Source: Peptacetobacter sp900539645
GTDB taxonomy: Bacteria > Bacillota > Clostridia > Peptostreptococcales > Peptostreptococcaceae
Assembly: GCF_047807365.1 (NCBI RefSeq)
Contig: NZ_JBLOUI010000002.1
Coordinates: 62,001-126,000, forward strand
Direction of reading: 5' to 3'
Length of the DNA stretch: 64,000 nt
How positions within the stretch are numbered: position 1 is the first letter of the stretch; each line of letters begins with the position of its first letter. The translations under genes were made by a program, and so were the position numbers. The notes beneath the pieces were generated by a model. The model was not told the DNA's origin and searched no databases. It saw only the letters and a program-made list of their open reading frames with translations. Positions 43,367-51,972 of this stretch are shown here, piece after piece.

Positions 43367-45412
43367 TTATTTTGCTAATCCTATTCTTGTAGCTATCTGT
43401 TTTAATACATCTCTAGCAACACCATGTCCTACCTGATATACATAAACACCATTTCTATTAGCTTTCTTTTCTAATGCATTAACCTGTTCATTAGACATTT
43501 TGTTAGTAGCTAATACTATTGGAGCATTATCTTTAACTGCTAATGAAGTTGCTGTTAAAGCATCTATTAATTCAGATTTATTAGTCTGTCCATCTTTAGA
43601 TAATACTACTCTCTGTATATAGTTAGAAGCAAATCTATCTATAACTTTAGCATTTGTAGCTTTTCTATTTGAACCAGCAACTCTATCTACAGATACTTTT
43701 TCTTCTTTTAATTTAGCTTCTGTTTCTCCAGATACTACTGTTTCTCCACCTATTATTGTAGCAGATTTAGCAGAAACAAATTTTCCACCTTTTAAGTAGT
43801 CAACTGTTGAATCAGATAATCCTTTTCTTGATTCAACTATTATAGGCTGTTTTTTCTGAGCTGCAACTGAAGCTATTGACATAGCATCTGCTTCACCATC
43901 TGCACCTACTATGAATGCATTTTTAACATCAACATCATTATCCTTTTCTATTAGCTTAGCTACTGCTAATGAAGTTGCTTCTCTATCTTCTCCACCAGCT
44001 CTTACTACTCTTACACCTATAGATTTCAACTGATTAACTACGTTCTGAGATATAACTGCTTCTCCACCTACTAAGTATACTGTTACCTGATCTAAAGAAC
44101 CAACTGTCTGATGTTTTACTAATTCTTTCATGTACTGTAAAGTAGCTTTTGGTAAAGAGTTAGTTTCTGTTAATAATATTGGAGCAACATATCCATCGAA
44201 TGGTATATTTCCTATTTTATTAACAACTGAAGCTGCTAGAGGAGCTGCTGCTAATCCATCAACTAGAGCATTTCCATTTACTAATACTATGTTTCCATTT
44301 AATGCTACATCTTCTATTTTAGCATTTTCTTTTGCAACTTTAACTGCTGTTTCATATCTATTTGTTCCGGCTAATACTTCAACAGATGCCTGTCCACGTT
44401 TCATCCAAGTATTGAATATTTCTAACTGTCCTTTGTTGTTTGAAGATATAGTTATGACATTTTTTTCATATTTATTAGTTGTTGGATTTGTATTTACAAA
44501 TTCCATATCAAATGTGAATATACCATTTTTAGATGTTTTAACATCTGCTACACTTACATATAACCCATCATTTTTAACAGCATTAGCTTCTTTAACTTTA
44601 TCTAATAATTCCTGACCTTTTGAAGTTAATAATAAACCATCATATAAGTCTGATAACTTCACATTAACTTTACTATCTGCATCAGAAACTGTTAATCTAG
44701 CTACAACTTTTTCATCTATTGGATCACCTTTTTTAATTGTTTCTGTTGAAACTACAGGTTTGAAAGTAGCTAAATCACTCCAGTCAGACTGAGGTGTTCT
44801 TCCGTCTAACACATCACCATTTACATCAACTGGTTTAGAGAAATCCAATTCTTTATCTCCTGCTTTAAAAGTAACTGTTTCTAATTTAGTTTCATCAGCT
44901 GCTTTTCTAAGTTCTACTGTTAAAGTTTCTCCATCGAAATCCATAGAGTATATAGCTGGATAATTTTCTTTATTCGCTTTGAATTTATCTGCTGCTTCTT
45001 TTAAAGATGCTTTATTAAATGTTTTTTCAGTTTCAGTTACTTTATCTTCTAATGCAAAGTGGTAGTATTTACCATTTTTTTCTACATAACCACCATTTAC
45101 AACTTCTATAACTGTACCTACTGGTGCAGCATTTATAGCTTCTTCCATTTTTGGTATAGATTCAACTGTATAGAACTGTTTAACATCTAGTCCTTTACCC
45201 ATCTGAACATAGAATACACATTCTCCTGCAAATTCTTTATTTACAGCTTCATTTGCGAAAGTCTTAGATAGCATTAACTCTCTTAACTCTTTTATTAATA
45301 ATCCTCTGTTTGATCCATTTACTTCATACTGAGGAGTTGCTGCAAGAACTGGCGCTACTGCACTCGCTAACATCGCTCCTGCCATTACTACTGATAATCT
45401 TTTCTTATTCAT
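43367..45412 (-). CDS. Silent S-layer protein gene slp4
   Basis: 681 residues, intact. Shared signal peptide, variable region to about 335 with LYDGLLLTSKG, and CWB2 repeats from about 340 (LAGTNRYETAV, AGGEDREATSLAV, VAGSNRKATNAKV). Variable part begins TPQYEVNGSNRGLLIKELRELM, close to that of slp5, so slp4 and slp5 are the most similar pair. No full promoter in front. Confidence 0.9.
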   Translation of the reverse strand: MNKKRLSVVMAGAMLASAVAPVLAATPQYEVNGSNRGLLIKELRELMLSKTFANEAVNKEFAGECVFYVQMGKGLDVKQFYTVESIPKMEEAINAAPVGTVIEVVNGGYVEKNGKYYHFALEDKVTETEKTFNKASLKEAADKFKANKENYPAIYSMDFDGETLTVELRKAADETKLETVTFKAGDKELDFSKPVDVNGDVLDGRTPQSDWSDLATFKPVVSTETIKKGDPIDEKVVARLTVSDADSKVNVKLSDLYDGLLLTSKGQELLDKVKEANAVKNDGLYVSVADVKTSKNGIFTFDMEFVNTNPTTNKYEKNVITISSNNKGQLEIFNTWMKRGQASVEVLAGTNRYETAVKVAKENAKIEDVALNGNIVLVNGNALVDGLAAAPLAASVVNKIGNIPFDGYVAPILLTETNSLPKATLQYMKELVKHQTVGSLDQVTVYLVGGEAVISQNVVNQLKSIGVRVVRAGGEDREATSLAVAKLIEKDNDVDVKNAFIVGADGEADAMSIASVAAQKKQPIIVESRKGLSDSTVDYLKGGKFVSAKSATIIGGETVVSGETEAKLKEEKVSVDRVAGSNRKATNAKVIDRFASNYIQRVVLSKDGQTNKSELIDALTATSLAVKDNAPIVLATNKMSNEQVNALEKKANRNGVYVYQVGHGVARDVLKQIATRIGLAK

Positions 45413-45517
45413 TATCTTTTTACCTCCGTTTTCCTTTTTTATTCGTTACATCTCTTTTTTTCTCTATTCTCTTGCTCTTTCGACGCAATTCTTTATTCTT
45501 CCACAGTTTTATTGTAC
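45348..45517 (-). repeat. 5' conserved repeat, slp4 copy
   Basis: Inverted relative to the expression-site copy. The shared block ends at GTACAATAAAACTG, followed upstream (sense strand) by GTGCACTCC. Confidence 0.85.
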
Positions 45518-45728
45518 GGAGTGCACGACCACCACCCCAAAACACAAATTCAAGCATCAAAATAGAAAATGTAGGAAAGTAGGGGTAAAAAGAAAACAAA
45601 AAAAGACCAAGAAATATATAGGTCTAATATCAAACTATGGTATAATAATTTTGGGAATCACAAATGAGAGTGGCTTGGTAGGAACTTACTTTCAAAGAAT
45701 TTATTTTCTGCGAAAGGGGGTGAGTACC

Positions 45729-45878
45729 ATGGAAAATTTTATCAAAATGTTTTTGACTATGATTTTTATACCAATTTTGGTTAATGTTATATCTAATTTA
45801 ATTACAGACATGATAAAAGCCCACTCTTCAAAGTTTGGCGACGACGAAAGTGGGCTTAACTCTTCTAAAGAAGAGTAA
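45729..45878 (+). CDS. Fst-like type I toxin peptide
   Basis: A 49-residue peptide with one membrane helix (FIKMFLTMIFIPILVNVISN) and a polar C-terminal tail. Order and size match Fst/TxpA-type type I toxins. AAGGGGGTG precedes the ATG. Its mRNA probably starts near 45652 from an extended -10 (TGGTATAAT ending 45646), leaving a long leader. An antisense transcript converges on its 3' end, with a shared hairpin inside the last codons. It is the only accessory gene of the slp4-slp5 interval and may stabilise the locus. Confidence 0.7.
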   Translation: MENFIKMFLTMIFIPILVNVISNLITDMIKAHSSKFGDDESGLNSSKEE

Positions 45879-45920
45879 ATATATCATTTTCTGCTGAGTC
45901 ACTTATGTGATTCCTTTTTC
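45817..45920 (-). ncRNA. Candidate antisense antitoxin RNA of the Fst-like module
   Basis: On the minus strand an extended -10 (TGGTATAAT, at 45928-45936 on the plus strand) would start a transcript near 45920. It runs into the end of the toxin gene and stops at the hairpin AAGCCCACT/AGTGGGCTT (45817-45857) with TTTT after it. Both toxin mRNA and antisense RNA begin with the same GGAATCACA word (45654-45662 plus; 45906-45914 minus). This is the direct-repeat layout of the Enterococcus par/Fst locus. Confidence 0.65.
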
Positions 45921-45987
45921 TATTTATATTATACCATATTTTCTAGCTTTTAAGCATATTTTAAAATTATAAATCTATAATATAAAA

Positions 45988-46052
45988 GAACATATGTTTG
46001 TGATAAGTTTGAAAGACAAAAATAGACTTACAAAAGCAAGCCTATTTTTGTC
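45988..46052 (+). repeat. Module-edge unit between the Fst-like module and slp5
   Basis: GAACATATGTTTGT at 45988 followed by the hairpin CAAAAATAGACTT/AAGCCTATTTTTG ending near 46050 and a T-run. Confidence 0.75.
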
Positions 46053-46137
46053 TTTTTTGTTTTTGTAAAAATAAAAGACGAGGAAAAATTCCCTCGCCTT
46101 TAATTTTTATATCAACTTGTAGTTTGTTTAAAGTTAA

Positions 46138-48204
46138 TTATTTTGCTAATCCAACTCTTTCAGCTATTGTTTTTAATACATCTCTAGATACACCATGTCC
46201 TACCTGGTACACATATATTCCTGTTCTCTGAGCTTTCTTTTCTATAGCATTTATCTGTTCATTAGCTAATTTATTTGTTCCAAGTACTATTGGAGCATTA
46301 TGTTTTACTGCTAATGATGTTGCTGTTAATGCATCTATTAATTCTGATTTGTTGTTCTGACCATCTTTTGATATTACTATCTGTTTTAATCCACTATGAG
46401 CAAATCTATTTATAACTTCTGCATTTGTTTTCTGTCTATTTGAACCAAATACTCTATCTACAGATATTTTTTCAGCTTTTAAAGTTTCTTCTGTAGCTTT
46501 TGATACTACGCTTTCTCCACCTATTATTGTAACTGATTTTTTATCATTAGAACTTTCATTTTTCCAATCTTTTAAAGAATCTATAGCGTCTTCTGATAAT
46601 CCGTGATTAGATTCTACTATTATTGGCTGTTTCTTTTCAGCTGCTACTGATGCTATTGACATTGCATCTGCTTCACCATTTGCTCCTACTAAGAATGCAT
46701 TTGAGAAATCTGCTCCTTTACCATCTTTTCTCATTACTTCTGCTACTTTTAATGAAGTTTCTTCTCTATTTGCTCCACCAGCTCTTACTACTCTTAATCC
46801 AAGATCTTCTAACTGATGTTCTAAGTTTCTAGAAAGAACAGTAGTTCCACCTACTAAGTATACTGTTACTTTATCTAAATGCTGTACCTGCTGTCTTCCT
46901 ATTAATTCTCTTATATATTCTTTTGTTGCTTTTGGTAATTCATCAGAACCAGTTAATAGTATTGGAGCAACTTTTTGTTCTGACATTGGTTTATTCTGGC
47001 TGTAATCTTTATTCCATACTGAAGCTGCTAAAGGTGCTGCTGCAAGTCCATCTACTAATGCATTTCCATTTACTAATACTATATTTCCATTTCTAGCTAC
47101 ACTATCTATATCTGCATTTTCTTTAGCAACTTTAACAGCTGTTTCATATCTGTTATCTCCTGCTAATACTTCTACCTGAGCTTTTGCATCTACCATCCAT
47201 TTTTTGAATAAGTTTAACTGAGCTTCATTGTTTGTAGTTATTTTTACAACTTTTTTGAATGTTTTGTTAGTTGTAGGGTTCTGGTCATAGAAGTTTATAG
47301 CTAAAGTGTATAAACCGTTAGCTTCTTTGTTTACTTTACCTACTGAATATTTATATCCATCATTTTCATCAGCTTTACATAATTTAGCTCCATCTAATAA
47401 TTCCTGACCTTTTTCAGTTAATAAAAGACCATCGTATAATTCTGATAGTTTGAAGTTTACTACTTCATCAGCATTAGATATTGTTACATTTGCTAATAAA
47501 ACTTTTGGTAAATCTGTTCCTTTAGCGATATCTATAGTCTTACCAGCTTCTTTGTATGAAGCTAAATCTGACCAGTCAGACATTTCATTTCTTCCATCTA
47601 TTAAATCTCCATTTTTATCTAATGGCTTAGTGAAATCAACTCTTTTATCTCCTTCTTTGAAAGTTAATGTCATTAATTTATCTTCTGCTTCAGCTTTTCT
47701 AGTTGTAACTGTTAATACTCCTTCTTTTGCATCATAATCCATAGCATATACAGATTTATATTTAGAAGTAGTAAAGTTATCAGCTTCTTCTTTTAAAGAA
47801 TCTTTTGTATATGTATCATCTTTGTATGTATCTACAAGAGAGAATGCATAGTATTTACCGTTTTTTTCAACATGTCCTCTATCAAATACTTTTACAGTTG
47901 TTTTAGCAGGTGCAGATTTTATAGCTTCTTCTAATGCTTTTATTCCTGCTTCACTAACATCATAGAACTGTTTAGTTCCTATTTCTACTACGTATATAGA
48001 CTGTCCTCTATAATCAGCATTATGCTGATTATTTACACTTTCATTTGCAAATACTTTTGATGTTAATAAGTTTCTTAAATCTCTTATTAAAAGACCTTTG
48101 TTACTTCCATTCACTTCATATGATGGAGTTGCTGCCATCACTGGCGCTACTGCACTCGCTAACATCGCTCCTGCCATTACTACTGATAATCTTTTCTTAT
48201 TCAT
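46138..48204 (-). CDS. Silent S-layer protein gene slp5
   Basis: 688 residues, intact. Shared signal peptide, variable region to about 338 with LYDGLLLTEKG, CWB2 repeats from about 342 (LAGDNRYETAV, AGGANREETSLKV, VFGSNRQKTNAEV). Closely related to slp4 in the variable part. Carries the shared 5' repeat including TAGTACAAT but no -35. Confidence 0.9.
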   Translation of the reverse strand: MNKKRLSVVMAGAMLASAVAPVMAATPSYEVNGSNKGLLIRDLRNLLTSKVFANESVNNQHNADYRGQSIYVVEIGTKQFYDVSEAGIKALEEAIKSAPAKTTVKVFDRGHVEKNGKYYAFSLVDTYKDDTYTKDSLKEEADNFTTSKYKSVYAMDYDAKEGVLTVTTRKAEAEDKLMTLTFKEGDKRVDFTKPLDKNGDLIDGRNEMSDWSDLASYKEAGKTIDIAKGTDLPKVLLANVTISNADEVVNFKLSELYDGLLLTEKGQELLDGAKLCKADENDGYKYSVGKVNKEANGLYTLAINFYDQNPTTNKTFKKVVKITTNNEAQLNLFKKWMVDAKAQVEVLAGDNRYETAVKVAKENADIDSVARNGNIVLVNGNALVDGLAAAPLAASVWNKDYSQNKPMSEQKVAPILLTGSDELPKATKEYIRELIGRQQVQHLDKVTVYLVGGTTVLSRNLEHQLEDLGLRVVRAGGANREETSLKVAEVMRKDGKGADFSNAFLVGANGEADAMSIASVAAEKKQPIIVESNHGLSEDAIDSLKDWKNESSNDKKSVTIIGGESVVSKATEETLKAEKISVDRVFGSNRQKTNAEVINRFAHSGLKQIVISKDGQNNKSELIDALTATSLAVKHNAPIVLGTNKLANEQINAIEKKAQRTGIYVYQVGHGVSRDVLKTIAERVGLAK

Positions 48205-48311
48205 TATCTTTTTACCTCCGTTTTCCTTTTTTATTCGTTACATCTCTTTTTTTCTCTATTCTCTTGCTCTTTCGACGCAATTCTTTATTCTTCCACAGTT
48301 TTATTGTACTA
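48131..48311 (-). repeat. 5' conserved repeat, slp5 copy
   Basis: The longest match to the expression-site copy: from GCTGCC in the signal-peptide codons to TAGTACAAT. Immediately outside is GCGCGC, then the sequence becomes unrelated to the expression site. Confidence 0.85.
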
Positions 48312-48425
48312 GCGCGCGACGCAAACACCCCCGACCACAAACTCCATTACAGAAAGACTATATAAATGTAAGAAAAAGACAAAAAAACACATAAAAAATA
48401 GTCTTACAAAAATCAATCCCAACAA

Positions 48426-48437
48426 GAACAGATGTTT
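48426..48437. promoter_or_regulatory. LexA-like palindrome upstream of AlbA/HATPase gene 2
   Basis: GAACAGATGTTT fits GAACNNNNGTTT and lies about 150 bases before the start of the accessory gene. Confidence 0.5.
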
Positions 48438-48583
48438 TTTATCTAAAATCATTCATTATATGATTAATAAATTTCAAAATGAGTACTAAAAAATGATATA
48501 ATTAAAATAGATTACATAACTAAACAAAAATACTTATTTAAATAAAGAAAATCAAAAAATATATTTCAAAGGAGGGAGCACAC

Positions 48584-50347
48584 ATGGATATATTTGAACT
48601 TATAGAAATAGGTGAAAATAGTGAGATAGAATTCAAAAAAGCGAAAAATAGTGTTCCAAAAGACTTGTGGGAAACATATTCTGCAATGGCTAACACAAAC
48701 GGGGGAACAATTGTGTTAGGAATAGAGGAGAGATTTGACAAAGATGAAAAGTTTGACATATCTGGAGTTGAATCTGTAGAAAAAATGTTAAAAGATTTTT
48801 GGAGTACTATAAATGGTAATAAAGTAAATAAAAATATATTAATGGAAGAAAATGTTGAAGTAATAAATATAAATCATAAAAAAGTTATAAAAATTGAAGT
48901 TCCAAGAGCTAGTTATATAGATAAGCCTATATATTTGAACAATAATCCGTATAATGGAACTTATAAACGAAATTATGAAGGTGATTATAAGTGTTCACAA
49001 GATGAAGTCAATGCAATGTTTAGAGATGCTTCGGAAAAAGGATTCGATTCTTCAATTTTGGAGTACTATGATATGGATGATCTTGATATGCCAACTGTAA
49101 ATCGGTATAGAAATAGATTTTCTGTTATAAATCTTAACCATGCTTGGCATAATTTATCTGATGAGGAGTTTCTTATTCAATTAGGTGCTATGGATAAGGA
49201 TAGAAAGACTAAAAAAGTTTGGCTGACAGTTGCAGGTCTTTTGATGTTTGGGAAAAGTGTTAGTATCAGAAGTTATTTTCCTTATTTTGATTTAGACTAT
49301 CTAAAAATGGTAGATGTGGATGAGGATTTGAGATACAATGAAAGATTTACAATCGACGGAAGATGGGAGAGCAATCTGTTTAATTTCTTTACTATAGTTA
49401 TAAATAAGTTGTCCGAGGATATTCCAATTCCATTTAAGTTAAACGGGATAACAAGAATTGATGATACCCCTGTTCATCGGGCAATACGTGAAGCCTTTGT
49501 AAATGCTATTGTTCATGGGGACTATTCTGTTCAGGGAACTTTAAGAATTAAAAAGTTTAAAGATAGGTTTGAATTTTATAATCCTGGTTGCTTGAAGATT
49601 CCTGTTGCTGATATTTACAAGGGTGGAACTAGTAAATGTAGAAATCCATTTATTCAGAAGATGTTTAGAATGATAGGATTTGGTGAGAATATAGGTTCAG
49701 GATTTTTCAAGATATTAAAAGCTTGGAAAGAGCAGCAGTGGGCAGTTCCTATACTAGAAGAAAATTTTGCCACAAATGAAGTTGTGCTAAAACTGAACAT
49801 GATCTCTTTGGTTCCAGAGGTATATATGGGAAAATTGAAAGAGATATATGGAAGCAGTTTAGATTCATTGAATGCAGATGAGATAAAAATTCTTGTGACA
49901 GCTATAACTGAGGATGAGGTAACTAATGCAAGGATGCAGTGTGTTACAGATTTACATCCTAATGACATTACGGATATGCTTAGAAGTATGGTGAATAGGG
50001 GATTATTGATAGAAGAAGGATTTGGAAGAGGTAAGAAGTATATGATAAATGAGGAATTCAGCTGTGAAGAGAGTGATTCTAGCTTAGATGTTGTAGAAGA
50101 TGAATCCAAAGGGAAAGACGTTGATAATTATGAAATTATTTTAGTTAATTCAAAACTTAATGATGTTGAGAGAGATATTTTAAATATTATTAAATGTAAA
50201 GGATTTACAACAACTAAGATTAATACAGAAAGTTTAGAAATTAGTCAATATAAAAGCATTAGATGTTGTAATAATCTTATTGAAAAAGGAGCTATTAAAA
50301 AAGAAGGTAAAGGTAGAAATGTCAAATATGTATTAGTTAATCAATAG
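48584..50347 (+). CDS. AlbA_2 (Schlafen-type) and HATPase regulator, copy 2
   Basis: 587 residues with the same order as the protein at 36645: AlbA_2 domain (EFKKAKNSVPKDLWETYSAMAN, GGTIVLGI), RecG-like HATPase region (VHRAIREAFVNAIVHGDY, FEFYNPGCLKI, GENIGSGFFKI), and two C-terminal winged-helix-like segments. GGAGGGAG precedes the ATG. The two copies are diverged throughout, so they were not duplicated recently in place. Direct repeats lie behind this gene, where copy 1 has its repeats in front. Confidence 0.8.
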   Translation: MDIFELIEIGENSEIEFKKAKNSVPKDLWETYSAMANTNGGTIVLGIEERFDKDEKFDISGVESVEKMLKDFWSTINGNKVNKNILMEENVEVININHKKVIKIEVPRASYIDKPIYLNNNPYNGTYKRNYEGDYKCSQDEVNAMFRDASEKGFDSSILEYYDMDDLDMPTVNRYRNRFSVINLNHAWHNLSDEEFLIQLGAMDKDRKTKKVWLTVAGLLMFGKSVSIRSYFPYFDLDYLKMVDVDEDLRYNERFTIDGRWESNLFNFFTIVINKLSEDIPIPFKLNGITRIDDTPVHRAIREAFVNAIVHGDYSVQGTLRIKKFKDRFEFYNPGCLKIPVADIYKGGTSKCRNPFIQKMFRMIGFGENIGSGFFKILKAWKEQQWAVPILEENFATNEVVLKLNMISLVPEVYMGKLKEIYGSSLDSLNADEIKILVTAITEDEVTNARMQCVTDLHPNDITDMLRSMVNRGLLIEEGFGRGKKYMINEEFSCEESDSSLDVVEDESKGKDVDNYEIILVNSKLNDVERDILNIIKCKGFTTTKINTESLEISQYKSIRCCNNLIEKGAIKKEGKGRNVKYVLVNQ

Positions 50348-50350
50348 TGT

Positions 50351-50497
50351 ATGCAAGGATTATATTTTAATCGTTTGATTTGTCAAACAATTATGCAAGG
50401 ATTAGTTATTAATCATTTGATTTATGCAACGATTAAGCATTAATTATTTGACTTATTCTGCAAAAATGTAATAGTAATCTATTAATCGTTTGATTGT
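50351..50497. repeat. Direct-repeat cluster 3' of AlbA/HATPase gene 2
   Basis: Four imperfect copies of TTAATCGTTTGATT (near 50367, 50410, 50441 and 50482), interspersed with ATGCAAGGATTA-like words at 50351 and 50393. The cluster begins 4 bases after the stop codon and ends just before the module-edge box. Confidence 0.6.
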
Positions 50498-50500
50498 ACA

Positions 50501-50565
50501 GAACATATGTTTTTTTTGAATTTATTGAGGCAAAAATAGACTTACTAAGCAAGTCTATTTTTGTC
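50501..50565 (+). repeat. Module-edge unit after AlbA/HATPase gene 2
   Basis: GAACATATGTTT at 50501, then the hairpin CAAAAATAGACTT/AAGTCTATTTTTG at 50530-50563. Confidence 0.75.
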
Positions 50566-50636
50566 TCTTTTAGTTTTTGTAAAAAGAAAGATTGGAAAAT
50601 TAAAATATGTAAAATTTTTATTTTAAAACAATTTAT

Positions 50637-51780
50637 TTAAAATTCAATAACTCCATTACATAAATCTTTAAAATCATTTTGTTTATATGCAGTATGAATT
50701 CTGTTCTCTTCAACGCACTTAATTAAATAGTTTATAATTTCATTCAACCTCTCACCAATAACGTCCGACTGAATTATTTTTAAAATTTCTTTAATATTTT
50801 GTATTTTAATTTTATTATTTTCACTAACAGAATCTAAGTGATTTTTTAATAAATATATTAAAATCTTAACTTGTTCTTTTGAAAGAAGACTAAAGAAATT
50901 ATCATAAATAGATTTTGCACCTGGAGAAACACCATTACAGTATCCTACTTCACGACCAATTCTACATTCTAAAAATGTATTAATTATTTTTGTTGTTTGT
51001 TCTTTTGGTATATCCGAATAGTTTTTTATATATTTCATTATCTCTCTAGCTATTGACGGTTCATTATAGTAATTATTGTATTCTTGATTAGCAATAAGTA
51101 ATTCATCACATAAATTACTTATAATTAGACTTTTTGTATTTATAGTTAGATAATTCAATCCATCACATTTTTCAAAAAATGTATGAGCTAATTCAGCTTT
51201 TTCTTTTTCTAGATTATTTTTAAAAAATTCTACCTTTGTTCCTAATTCATACTTTGTTGCATCCAAAGTGTATATCCATAATTTAGATGATACTAAAAGA
51301 ATATTATTTCTAACTATTGTAGAAGTTTTATCAGAAATATAAATACCAAATAAACTTATTATAAGTGTAGAAGTAATATTAGTTGGAAAATCTTTAAAAG
51401 ATAACTCCATACTTTTAAGTGTTTCATCATCAATACTTTCATCTAAATTTTTTATATTTTCTATAATACCTTTTGACATTATAGCAGCATGAGATGCTTT
51501 TTCATTTATTACATCCTTAACGCAAATATCTAACCAACTAACTAATTCATAAGAGTTTATAGTCGAAAAATTCGGATGTGAAGCCCCTATTTGATTTCTC
51601 ATATCTAGAATATAGCATAATTTACGGTGTATAATATCAGATATCCATTCTAGTTTCTTACAAGTATCTAATAACGTTTTATCTTTTATTCCCGATAAAT
51701 CTTCTATAGTATTATACTCATGTCTTCTTTTTTCTCCAACTGCATTATCATAGAATGTTTCTAAACCATAAAAAACAATT
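50637..51780 (-). pseudogene. Unrecognised helical protein, apparently 5'-truncated
   Basis: The frame from the first ATG (51602) gives 321 residues, starting MRNQIGASHPN. The same frame stays open 59 codons further upstream (YGLETFYDNAVGEKRRHEYN ... HRKLCYILD) with no start codon before a stop at about 51781. The upstream part reads as real protein, since it leads straight into the RNQIGASHPN motif, so the true N-terminus has been lost. The protein is mostly helical and soluble; I do not recognise it. An abortive-infection-type role is possible but not shown. It is on the same strand as slp6, unlike most accessory genes. Confidence 0.55.
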
Positions 51781-51972
51781 TAATATTTTCTATTAAAAAA
51801 TAATTTATATTCTAAAGAGATATGATTGAAATTACTCCTACTAATAAAATATAAGTTTAATAAAGATTCTTAAACTCTTGATTTCTTTTATAAAGTAAGA
51901 ACTTAAAAGGCGAGAGAATTTTCCCTCGCCTTTAAAAATTATACATCAACTTGTAGTTAGTTCGAAAGTTTA

